Part shown: positions 58,201 to 64,000 of the stretch, piece after piece
Position numbering within the stretch: the stretch's first letter is position 1
Layout of the letters: the number at the start of each line of letters is the position of its first letter
Assembly: GCA_028564705.1 (NCBI GenBank)
Contig: JAPXFQ010002813.1
Location: forward strand, 2,108,001 to 2,172,000
From: Apricaphanius iberus
Lineage: Eukaryota > Chordata > Actinopteri > Cyprinodontiformes > Aphaniidae
Length of the DNA: 64,000 bases
Reading direction: 5' to 3'
The notes under the pieces: generated by a model
The model's input: only the letters and a program-made list of their open reading frames with translations
Told to the model about the DNA's origin: nothing
Database searches by the model: none
Program-made: the position numbers and the translations under genes

Positions 58201-60248
58201 TTGTAATCAGTCCTTAACTGACCAATCAGCGGTCATTAGCAAAATGCTAGTGAGTTATGGGCAACAACTTCTCAACCTGTAAGAAAACGAAAGGACATAC
58301 GTACTTGTTCATTCGGCTTTCCTCCTATAACCCATGTTCAACTTGTGAAACCTACAATCAAATCTTAGATTTCTCAACAGCAATAGGGTGAAAGAGAAAA
58401 ATGTAGCCGTCTAGCTCCATAGACTCCCATTCATCTTGCACTCATGGCAATCGCCCTCAGTGGAACTCTATGGTGGAACTGCAACCAAATTTCGTTACAA
58501 CGGCTTTCCTAGAACAGCTTTGGTTTAACAGATGAGGGGCGGGGTTTGATCAGTGAGGATGGTTATATGCGAATGTAGCTTTGTGTGACATGAGAGTAAA
58601 GCACTGTTTCAAACGGCTTGTAGAAGCAGAAGATTTCTGGCAGCAAAAATTTGCCAAATAAAATTGATGGATAGTTTCTATCTAATTTACTATTTGGAGT
58701 GTTTATAGAGCAGAAGAGACCCAAATGACAAAGAACACCCTAAAGAACACTATCAACTCAGGACATGAGCCAGGCCCAATACTGTGGGTCGGACTGACCT
58801 TGGATTTAAGCCCAGTGTTTTGCAAAATCTCAAGTACTGCCAAATAATGGCCTGAGACCAAGGAGTTCTGAAGTTCACATTGTTTGAAGGCCAAGTTTTA
58901 CATGAGAGAGATTAATTAAGGCATTGGCTTTATCCTACATTGATATGTTAACTGAATATAACCTGGATCATCATTAAGAAGCTATTTTACCACTACAAAC
59001 ACAAAAGGATTAAGTTGCATTTGCATAGTGTGTTCGTATTATAATAGATTCAAGAAAACACCAGTAGCATAATGTAACAATAAAAAAAATTTAAAGTCCA
59101 ACTTTAATGTTGGGTTAAGCATGGGGCAGGAGAAGTGGTTTTATATTGGATAAAAAAGGTGATTTCAGAAATCATAAATACAAGTGGTAGGAGTACTAAT
59201 TCCACCGGAAATGTTAACAGATTTACATTTGTTTTGCTAATATAATGAAACTGGTTTATTTGTCCCATTTCTTTAAATCCTAATAAATGTGTCCAGGAGT
59301 GTAGACAGATGTCATGTTACTGAACAGGAAGCGGTCTATTCTAAATATAATCTGTCTCCTTCCTCATGTTTTGTTCGCTCTCCTTGGTATGGCCATTAAT
59401 ACACCAAAGTTGATTACGTTTCTCTTCTCCGTTTGTCTTACTGAAGCTTAACCCGATTCATCTTATATTTGGGGAACTCGTACTAACTCATCATTAACCA
59501 TTATGCAAATGCAGCAGTAGCAAACATACGCTGTTGGGTGACTCTTCCCGTAGAAACGGTGCTCCAGCATGAAGCAGAGGGCTCCGAGTTTCTGAGCGTA
59601 GGTGAGCCAGGTGCCTTCCTTCATCCATGCTGGATTTGCAGAGCCCTCTCCGCCAATCATCAGAAACACTGGACCTCCTGGCTTGTAGAAGGCCTCATTT
59701 ACAAAGTATCTCTGTAAGGGGAGAGGTGGAGAGAGTAAAACCTTCACATACAGGTACACATGAAAATACTATAGAAAACAGAAAAGCTGTTGATCTTTCC
59801 TCATTTTGGGTCCTTTTAGATTATCGAAGACCAACAATGTGGAATAGGTACTTAAAATCTGTGCATTTGTTTCTGTCCACTGAAGTCTCACACACTGATT
59901 TGTGTTGATAGATTTGGAAGTAGGGTAAGCTTTTGTAAAAATCCACATGAAGGTAATTGTACTCAAAAATAATGATTGAAATCATTTTATGAATAAAATA
60001 AGCAAAATCTATTTAAGCCCAAAACATGTAAGACTTACTTGCTTCCACTCTCTGCTGTCTGCACTATTGAAGTGATCCAGCTTCTGGGTGAACCACAACT
60101 CCTCAAACACAGCCCCCTGGTTGGAACCATGAACCACATTAAACTTCCCAAAGCCTCTGAACCGAGCATCCACACTAACAACAAGACTGAACAGCTCAAC
60201 ACATGCTAACACTTCCCAAAGAGGCAAACAGTGCTTTTGAAAAGCCAT
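29420..60248 (-). CDS. prss16: Thymus-specific serine protease-like S28 carboxypeptidase, complete coding region
   Basis: Nine coding exons: 60248-60039, 59711-59530, 50339-50107, 46776-46641, 42187-42073, 34566-34371 (or to 34365), 33009-32919, 30453-30251 and 29529-29420. They sum to 1476 nt, 491 residues plus TGA, with all phases consistent. A signal peptide ([20 protein letters not shown]...) is followed by [24 protein letters not shown] and [12 protein letters not shown], typical of family S28. The catalytic triad is visible: Ser174 in [11 protein letters not shown], Asp434 in [11 protein letters not shown] and His459 in [10 protein letters not shown]. Family members (PRCP, DPP7, PRSS16) cleave after proline or process peptides in endosomes and lysosomes; PRSS16 is expressed in thymic cortical epithelium and shapes class II peptides. 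[10 protein letters not shown] and the His-Cys pair point to PRSS16 rather than PRCP or DPP7. Human PRSS16 is 514 residues by memory. The 31 kb span comes from transposon-filled introns. Confidence 0.9.
29750..29900 (-). repeat. tRNA-derived SINE
   Basis: The minus strand has GGCTTAAGAAGTAGGAGCTC and GCAGGTTTGAATCC (B-box GGTTTGAATCC), then a tail toward an AC-rich run. It lies just downstream in prss16 intron 8 (between exons 8 and 9). Confidence 0.45.
31640..31737 (+). other. Possible ITS2 remnant joined to the 28S relic
   Basis: The 100 bp before the 28S match are locally GC- and CpG-rich (ATGCGGCGGCGCTCGTTCCG, GCGAGCTCTCCCCGCTCG), unlike the neighbouring intron, and sit exactly where ITS2 would be in an rDNA unit. 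ITS2 is poorly conserved, so this is inference from position and composition. Confidence 0.4.
31738..31996 (+). pseudogene. Decayed 28S ribosomal RNA 5' segment
   Basis: The stretch GATTTAAGCATATTGCTAAG with flanking GCTG and GGAGGA matches the highly conserved start of eukaryotic 28S rRNA with about three changes in 31 bases. Co-linear matches follow: AGGATT..CTCAGTA, AAGAGGGA, GCCGAATACC, GTGGCGTA..GAAGAC, and at the end TAATGCTGCCTAAACTGGGT, GGTAAA and TAAATACCGGCA. Together they cover the 5' third of domain I with gaps in the variable D1 part. Many CpGs look changed to TpG or CpA. It lies in the prss16 intron between exons 7 and 8, antisense to the gene. The matches are from memory of the rRNA. 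Confidence 0.8.
33890..34155 (-). mobile_element. Tc1 fragment, same family as the 23.5-24.9 kb element
   Basis: Contains a transposase remnant (CACGGTGGTGGCAATATCGT, the minus-strand GGG-type motif) and the end sequence CTCATCTTTTTAAGTGGGAC ... ACTTGTCCCACTGGAATTGT. Only one half is present. It is in the prss16 intron between exons 6 and 7. Confidence 0.6.
34265..34345. repeat. Three consecutive perfect hairpins
   Basis: Arms 34265-34272/34277-34284 (8 bp, 4-nt loop), 34288-34301/34307-34320 (14 bp, 5-nt loop) and 34319-34329/34335-34345 (11 bp, 5-nt loop). The last two share two bases. They lie at the start of prss16 intron 6, 20-100 nt past the splice donor. Confidence 0.95.
35714..37206 (-). 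mobile_element. Tc1-like element (DD34E family), inactivated
   Basis: Inverted ends share CAAAAATTAAAGGAACAC (left near 35720, right near 37170-37200). The transposase is broken across three frames at 36926-36687, 36787-36350 and 36459-35908, giving [40 protein letters not shown] and [20 protein letters not shown]. The first catalytic Asp is Asn (FTNESRF), and a small deletion removes the Glu after SPDLNP together with a frame change, so it cannot be catalytic. It is in the same prss16 intron as the intact Tc1 but belongs to a different family. Confidence 0.9.
37207..37271. repeat. (TA)n microsatellite at a Tc1 end
   Basis: About 30 TA units begin right after the right end of the inactive Tc1 element, most likely grown from its TA target duplication. 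Confidence 0.95.
37500..39890. other. prss16 intron 5 (exons 5-6), right-hand unassigned stretch
   Basis: Contains a GC-richer patch (38.58-39.05 kb) with an open 157-codon frame of low complexity (Gly/Glu/Arg-rich C-terminal half) and a poly-G run. No domain was recognised and I do not call it a gene. Confidence 0.4.
40241..41859 (-). mobile_element. Complete Tc1/mariner element, DD38E type
   Basis: Ends are perfect 27-bp inverted repeats beginning CACTACCGTTCAAAAGTTTG. The left side has the expected TA (40239-40240); the right flank reads AA, one change from TA. It encodes one unbroken transposase and lies in the prss16 intron between exons 5 and 6, inside a palindromic element (separate entry). 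The intact frame and clean ends suggest a young insertion. Confidence 0.92.
40403..41446 (-). CDS. Tc1-like transposase, intact
   Basis: A single 347-residue frame. Residues about 1-60 form the first helix-turn-helix ([20 protein letters not shown]) ending in the GRPR-type motif SGRPR; 60-125 a second HTH with basic residues; the rest is the DDE catalytic domain. D154 is in [12 protein letters not shown]244 in [10 protein letters not shown] and E283 in [11 protein letters not shown]. There are 38 residues between the last two, not the 34 of Sleeping Beauty-type Tc1; the extra residues lie around [11 protein letters not shown]. That spacing is the one described for the DD38E (Intruder) group. 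All catalytic residues are present, so activity is possible but untested. Confidence 0.93.
   Translation of the reverse strand: MARKRELSSETRQSILVLRNEGYSMREIAKKLKISYNGVYYSLQRTAQTGSNQSRKRSGRPRCTTEQEDKYIRVSSLRNRRLTGPQLASSLNSTRKTPVSTSTVKRRLRDSGLQGRVAKKKPYLRLANKRKRLRWAKEHRHWTEEDWKKVLWTDESKFEVFGSQRRTFVRRRTTEKMLEECLTPSVKHGGGNVMVWGCFGAGKVGDLYRVKGILNKEGYHSILQRHAIPSGQRLIGANFILQQDNDPKHTSKLCKNYLEKKQAAGILSVMEWPAQSPDLNPVELLWEQLDRMVRKKCPSNQSKLWELLLEAWGAISPDYLNKLTARMPKVCNAVIAANGGFFDESKV
42620..42775. mobile_element. Small palindromic MITE with a CCCCTTAGGGG end motif
   Basis: TACGGAGCCCCTTAGGGGAC followed by ATGGG near 42626 recurs exactly inverted at about 42734-42759 (CCCATGTCCCCTTAGGGGCTC). It lies in the prss16 intron between exons 4 and 5. 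Confidence 0.65.
44523..44926 (+). mobile_element. 5'-truncated LINE with target-site duplication (copy 1)
   Basis: About 400 bp of the same LINE's 3' end: [40 protein letters not shown], a one-base frame change near 44715, [20 protein letters not shown] and [12 protein letters not shown] stop, then GGATAAGCGGAAGATGATGG and a TGGA tail. The 14-mer ATGTCTTCAAAATC flanks it at 44509-44522 and 44927-44940. It is in the prss16 intron between exons 4 and 5. Confidence 0.88.
45005..45425 (-). mobile_element. Decayed Tc1 transposase relic
   Basis: Phrases such as GAGTCGGCTTTATAGGGTAC, GGGCTTTGTGAAGGCCAAGC and GTCTTTGTCGCAAACTACAA read on the minus strand as damaged Tc1 transposase. No intact frame or clear ends. 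Confidence 0.45.
45800..45870 (+). repeat. LINE tail with (TATG)n microsatellite
   Basis: ACAAATTGAATTTCTC, GGGGATAAATAAAG, then TATG repeats (45845-45868), the typical end of L2-type LINEs in fish. Confidence 0.5.
47690..48810 (+). mobile_element. Decayed Tc1-like element split by an L2 LINE fragment
   Basis: Left part 47715-48205 (ATTTCTGAAACTGCTGATCT, GATGGCTACCCAGCAGAATA, ATGCACCA) and right part 48545-48800 (CAGTCACCAGATCTCAACCC, GCTTGTTGAATCTACGCCAC, GACCCTAATAATGTGGTCAA) are consecutive portions of one Tc1 family. Between them lies an unrelated LINE segment. It lies in the prss16 intron between exons 3 and 4. Confidence 0.65.
48206..48540 (+). mobile_element. L2-type LINE reverse transcriptase fragment
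   Basis: The frame reads [30 protein letters not shown] and [20 protein letters not shown], the post-catalytic thumb-side region of L2-clade reverse transcriptases. Its boundaries fall exactly where the surrounding Tc1 sequence breaks off and resumes. Confidence 0.65.
50107..50339 (-). CDS. prss16: prss16 exon 3, nucleophile serine
   Basis: This 233-nt exon has acceptor TTCTCCATTCAG and donor GTAGGA. It encodes [20 protein letters not shown], then [20 protein letters not shown], with the G-G-S-Y-P-G nucleophile elbow (Ser174), and ends [17 protein letters not shown]. It is the most diagnostic exon for the S28 family. Confidence 0.93.
50720..53500. other. prss16 intron 2 (exons 2-3), unassigned stretch
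   Basis: Apart from the hairpin at 52.08 kb and a CpG-bearing patch with a GCGGCCGC site at 52.26 kb, this AT-rich stretch shows no recognisable gene or element. Confidence 0.4.
52075..52109. repeat. Perfect 15-bp hairpin, 5-nt loop
   Basis: TTTCATATTGTTTCA and its complement separated by TATTT, in the prss16 intron between exons 2 and 3. Confidence 0.95.
54190..54690 (+). mobile_element. Harbinger-like element remnant (copy 1)
   Basis: Starts GCTTGGTTTATGCTTGGGAG, followed by a CpG-rich stretch and an ATG at 54364 ([14 protein letters not shown]) that with a one-base slip continues RQLYDSAD. This resembles the start of the MADF/Myb-like accessory protein of PIF/Harbinger elements. The rest to ACTACACCATAGTAGAAGTA repeats at 63.8-64.0 kb. 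Family assignment is tentative. Confidence 0.45.
54728..56687 (-). mobile_element. DIRS-type tyrosine-recombinase retroelement, internally deleted
   Basis: Inverted ends of about 126 bp (54728-54853 and 56561-56687) share TGCCTTAAG, ACTGAATGATCCAT, GCATGCGCAGGTCGAGT and CCCTGATGACCACGG. The interior minus-strand frame is open for 457 codons (56257-54884). It holds an RNase H-like part ([33 protein letters not shown]), the spacer [20 protein letters not shown], and the start of a tyrosine recombinase ([32 protein letters not shown]). The recombinase catalytic residues, the reverse transcriptase and any Gag are missing. Usual DIRS elements are about 5-6 kb. No target duplication is expected. 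Confidence 0.82.
56900..57356 (-). mobile_element. C-terminal fragment of an R2/NeSL-type LINE (zinc knuckle and restriction-like endonuclease)
   Basis: Minus-strand frame 57356-56910 contains [17 protein letters not shown], a C-X2-C-X7-H-X4-C knuckle, followed about 90 residues later by [20 protein letters not shown], matching the PD-(X)n-E type nuclease core of early-branching LINEs. No reverse transcriptase is visible. It lies just beyond the DIRS element in the prss16 intron between exons 2 and 3. Confidence 0.7.
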
Positions 60249-60579
60249 TGTGACACAAACAGTGAAACAGACGGAAGCATGTGATCGCTTTAAATGAAGT
60301 CATGTGACAAGGGGTACGGCTACTTCATGTGCTGTCAAACCGTAGGAATAATCCGCTTCTTACGTTACATACCTATGCGAACACTTGCATATCAGAAACT
60401 GGTTGCATTATATTTCTTTTAAGAAATATGTGTATATTCTCACTAAACTGGTGTTGAATGTGGTTGAAGTGATTTTATTTACAATCTCTGAACCAAGAAT
60501 TTGTATGATGGAAGCACTAATCAATTGTAAAAGCAAAAGTTAAAAAAATTATTTAAAAAATTAAAATAAATAAAATAAA

Positions 60580-60624
<45 letters not shown>

Positions 60625-60938
60625 TAAAAAATAAAGATGACCTGTTATCTTTTGCTACGAAACCTTTAAAGTAATGAAAGGCAAATATGCAATTAAACTT
60701 TATAGTTTAATCAATAAATACGATCTATTGAAGATACCGTAGCTCCTGAAATGCTTTCTTACAATGTTCTTTGTTAAGATATGCACTATTTTTTATTATC
60801 TCTCATTGTTATTTTCGAAAAAAAGTTTGCTGCCAAACACGAGAGGGCGCTAAAGTGGAAACACAGGCTGTACTCTAATGAGAAGAACAAGTCATTCACC
60901 AGTCGCCAAACTTCACTAGCTAACCGATAGCTGCAACC
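60249..60938. promoter_or_regulatory. Shared spacer between prss16 and psmd2 start codons
   Basis: The two ATGs point away from each other with 690 bp between. Next to prss16 is GTCATGTGAC (60299-60308), an E-box palindrome related to M-box/CLEAR sites bound by MITF/TFE factors. The middle is AT-rich and contains an (AAT)n run. Both ATGs have a purine at -3 and G at +4. No TATA box is clear on the psmd2 side. Confidence 0.5.
60580..60622 (+). repeat. (AAT)n microsatellite
   Basis: About 14 AAT units in the spacer between prss16 and psmd2. Confidence 0.95.
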
Positions 60939-61061
60939 ATGGAAGAAGCAAAAAAGAAAGACAATAAGCCTACAGAAAAGGGGGAAGAGAAGGACAAGGA
61001 TAAGGAAAAGGGACAAAAGTCATCTGGGAAGGACAAAGAAAAGAAAGAGGAACAAGAATTG
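60939..61061 (+). CDS. psmd2: 26S proteasome non-ATPase regulatory subunit 2, exon 1 (partial)
   Basis: Exon 1 codes 41 residues, MEEAKKKDNKPTEKGEEKDK... to KDKEKKEEQEL, and ends at TTG|GTAAGT. The very charged Lys/Glu/Asp start and the KDKE...QEL end match the disordered N terminus of PSMD2/Rpn1 as I remember it (human ends the same region KDKEQEL before SEEDKQLQDELEML). Rpn1 is the scaffold of the proteasome base that binds ubiquitin-like receptor proteins. The next exon is not in the window; 61062-64000 would be intron 1. Because only a low-complexity exon is visible, another gene with a charged N terminus is possible. Confidence 0.68.
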
Positions 61062-61972
61062 GTAAGTTTCGGGGTGGTGTTAATTAAAAACTGTGCTAAC
61101 TAGGAGCTCAGGGGCTGAAGCAGATATTTGCCTTAGTCACCGTCGCTTTGACAACACCGTTATATGCTGGCCGAAGTCACTGCTATTTAAATCCACCATC
61201 TTATGTGCTTTCATTTTTCTGAATTTGTAACATTATCCGTACAAGAAGTCTACACTAGAATCTATCAAGCCGCCATTTCTGAACAAAGTACTGAAGATCA
61301 ACCCGGCTAGCTACCTTTAGCCTAGCATGCGCCGTGCTCTCAGCAGTGGGTTAGCTGTGCTAGCAGCTAGCGACACTGTACTGTATGACACAGCAGCTTG
61401 GGTCTAAACAATAACCCCTCAGCCAAATGGGCATTCATATTAATTTACTTTAACTTAAACTGCAGCGAAGCTTGTCTTGAAATAAATTAACTTGGAGCCA
61501 AATTATTTAAAATGTACTAATTACATTTACCTTCGCAAACCTTGCTTTGTTTACGTGTGCTGTTTCAATTCGTATAATTAATCGCTGTGTGGTACATGAA
61601 AGTCACCGTAAAGTGGGTGTAATGAGGGAAAGAAGTTCAATACATTTGCTGGTCAACTGTTATAGTAGTGACCCATGTAAACCTACTGTCGAATTGGACA
61701 TAAATATGATGTGATTATTTTATATTAAGTTAAGTAAAATAATCCAGTAGGTATGTATTTCTAAGTTTGGGAAATATGTTTGTTCTTATTATGTCCTTTG
61801 GTCCCTCAGGCCATGCGTCTGATCATCTATCCATCCATTTCAACATCCATCAGTTTATTTATCAGTCATGCTGTCCATCTGTCTGTCTTGACATCAGTGG
61901 ATTTTCCTTCCTACCGATCCTTATTTTAATCTAACCTCAGGTGCACAGAAACCCCCACCACATTGCACACAG

Positions 61973-61999
61973 TCAATATTCACTGGCTGTGAATATTGA
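61973..61999. repeat. Perfect 11-bp hairpin, 5-nt loop
   Basis: TCAATATTCAC and its complement separated by TGGCT, in the presumed psmd2 intron 1. Confidence 0.9.
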
Positions 62000-62126
62000 T
62001 CCAGGATGCTTGAAAGTTTTTGTTTTTTAATTTTTGGTTATTTTGCCCAAATTGTAGTGGTAGGTTGAGATGCAGCTTTGCAGACCAGACTCGTCCTCCT
62101 TCAAAAGCTTCATAAGCTTTTATATT

Positions 62127-62290
62127 AGGGCTGGGCAAAACGATTTTTTTTTTGGATGCATCGATTAATCTAGCGATTAATTTTTCGATTCGGTTTTGAT
62201 TTGATTAGCGATTATTTACCCATTAATTGTTTTGTATAGAAATTTGACATTTATTAAGTTATGTATTTCCATGAAATAAACACTTTTCTT
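62127..62290 (+). mobile_element. hAT-like MITE start
   Basis: TAGGGCTGGGCAAAACGATT then repeated CGATTAAT phrases, a common fish hAT MITE opening. The far end is not resolved before the LINE at 62.67 kb. Confidence 0.4.
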
Positions 62291-62668
62291 CATTTGAAAA
62301 CATTTTAATTTGGGAAACAAAATCCTACATAAAGTTGTAGTATTAGTACAATCTTATGTTAGAGGTTGTATTTAACAAGAAGTTAAATTTATGTGCAAAG
62401 AAACCATATGAAAAAAAAGGATAGAAAATACCCCCAAAAAATATAAACAAACAAAATGTAACATTCACAAATTTTTCTGCATTTTTGCTTGTTTCTGACA
62501 TAAGATTGGCAAGAGAGAGAGAGAGGTGCTGTTCATTACAATAAAATGCTCAGCATTTTTCTAGTTTTTAGATGGAAACTTTGAATCCGACAAACTGCAG
62601 AAGCATGAAGTAAAAAAAATAGTATTCAAACAGGATGAGGCATTATTAAATATAAAAATCAAGAATTC

Positions 62669-63622
62669 ACATTGTCAGTAAGTCGGACTCGTTTCCGGTG
62701 AGAGTTGGACTCCGCCAAGGTTTCCCTTTGTCACCAATCCTGTTCATAACGTTTATGGACAGGATTCTTAGGTGCAGCCAAGGTGTGGAGGGGATCTGTT
62801 TTGGTGACCTCAGGATCAGGTCTCTGCTTTTCGCAGACAATGTGGTCTTGTTGGCTTCATCCGAACGTGGTCTACAGCTCTCGTTGGAGCGGTTCGCAGG
62901 CACGTGTGAAGCGGCTGCGATGAGGATCAGCACATCCAAATCCGAGACAATGGTGTTGAGCTGGAAAAGGGTAGAGTGCCTTCTCCGGGTTGGGATGAGG
63001 TCGGAGGAGTTTAGGTATCTGGGGGTCTTGTTCACGAATGAGGGAATAATGGAGGGGGAGATCGGTGGACGGATATGTAAGGAGTCTGCAGTTATGCTGG
63101 CGTTGTACCGGTCTGTCGTGGTGAAGAGAGAGCTGAGCCGAAAGGCAAAGCTCTCGATTTATCGGTCAATCTACGTTCCTGTCCTCATCTATGAACGCTG
63201 GGTGGTGACGGAAAGAACGAGATCACGGATACAGGCGGCTGAAATGAGTTTCCTCCGCAGGGTGGCTGGGTTCTCCCTTAGAGATATGGTGAGAAGCTTG
63301 GGTCATCCGGAGTGGGCTCAGAGTAGAGCCGCTGCTCCTCCACATCGAGAGGAGCCAGTTGAAGTGGGTCGGACATCTGGTCAGGATGCCTCCTGGACGC
63401 CTACCTGATTAAGTGTTCCGGGCACGTCCCACCGGGAGGAGGCCCAGAGGAAGACCCAGGACTTGCTGGAGAGACTGTCTCCCAGCTGGCCTGGGATCGC
63501 CTCGGGATTCCTCCCGAGGAGCTGGCCCAAGTGGCCGGGGAGAGGGAAGTCTTAGTCTCTTTGCTTAGGCTACTGCGACCCGACCCCGGATAAGCGGAAG
63601 CTGATGGATGGAAGGATTGGAC
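62669..63622 (+). mobile_element. 5'-truncated LINE with target-site duplication (copy 2)
   Basis: The frame 62698-63408 begins inside the reverse transcriptase: LRQGFPLSPILFITFMDRIL, then LLFADNVVLLASS where the second Asp of the catalytic FADD box is Asn, then FRYLGVLFTNEG and the C-terminal RRVAGFSLRDMVRS. It ends GATAAGCGGAAGCTGATGGA. The 12-bp duplication AATCAAGAATTC flanks it at 62657-62668 and 63623-63634. It lies in what should be psmd2 intron 1. Confidence 0.85.
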
Positions 63623-63754
63623 AATCAAGAATTCGTTGTTGGTTTGCTTTCGCAAGCACTTAAACAATGCTGTATTAATGTCCAGGACGGCTACGTTTAG
63701 CGGGTAGGTAGTGCATTACCTTTTTAACGAACATGTTTACCACGACCAAATAAC

Positions 63755-64000
63755 ACCCATAAACCAAGCTTTAGGCTTTGGTTTATGCTTGCTGCATGAA
63801 CATTCCGTGCGGAAATGAGACGTGCGGAACCGGCCGGGAACCGGCCGAGATGCCTTCGAGCAACGTTTATACTTTCTGCAGCTTGTCCCTGCTGAGAGCC
63901 AATATTCTTTACGACTGTTGGGGGCGGCGTAGGCCTCTACGGCATGCATACAACACTACACCATAGTAGAAGTAGTAATCACTGTTGTTTACACGATGGT
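63755..64000 (+). mobile_element. Harbinger-like element remnant (copy 2, runs off the edge)
   Basis: CTTTGGTTTATGCTTGCTGC and the downstream GCTGAGAGCCAATATTCTTT ... ACACCATAGTAGAAGTAGTA parallel 54.2-54.69 kb, with an internal deletion. It continues beyond the window. Confidence 0.45.

Overview
This is vertebrate nuclear DNA, almost certainly from a ray-finned (teleost) fish. Genes are split by GT-AG introns. Spacer DNA is AT-rich and packed with fish-type transposons: several Tc1 families, hAT, Harbinger, DIRS, L2 and other LINEs, SINEs and TTAA-flanked MITEs. I see no bacterial operons, Shine-Dalgarno sites or CRISPR arrays. Most open reading frames are chance frames or transposon debris; the real genes were assembled by hand from exons whose splice phases agree.

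Layout. (1) 1.8-3.6 kb, minus strand: the first four coding exons of wdfy1 (WD-repeat/FYVE protein); the rest lies off the left edge. (2) 8.46-20.3 kb, minus strand: a complete serpine2 (protease nexin-1) in eight coding exons that sum to 397 residues, with a probable untranslated first exon near 22.84 kb. (3) 29.4-60.2 kb, minus strand: a complete prss16-like gene (family S28 serine carboxypeptidase) in nine coding exons that sum to 491 residues. Its 31 kb are mostly introns full of mobile elements. (4) 60.94 kb onward, plus strand: exon 1 of a psmd2-like gene (26S proteasome subunit), head to head with prss16 about 690 bp away. The wdfy1-serpine2 neighbourhood and shared orientation match the mammalian locus from memory, but mrpl44, which I recall lying between them in mammals, is not visible here.

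Mobile and odd DNA. The prss16 introns hold an intact Tc1-like transposase of the unusual DD38E spacing, inserted into a long palindromic element; a dead DD34E Tc1 copy beside a TA microsatellite; a DIRS element with deleted recombinase and both inverted ends; the zinc-finger/endonuclease tail of an R2/NeSL-type LINE; and an L2 LINE piece inside a decayed Tc1. Two 5'-truncated LINE copies with clear target-site duplications lie at 44.5 kb and 62.7 kb. The most unexpected item is a decayed copy of the 5' end of 28S ribosomal RNA (about 31.74-32.0 kb) in a prss16 intron. Several perfect short hairpins with 4-5 nt loops are scattered through introns, three of them in a row beside a prss16 splice donor.

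The host genes do not form one pathway: a secreted protease inhibitor, a lysosomal/endosomal-type peptidase, an endosomal adaptor and a proteasome subunit. I found no convincing new multi-gene system. The second looks worth taking are at the 28S relic, the hairpin cluster and the nested transposons.
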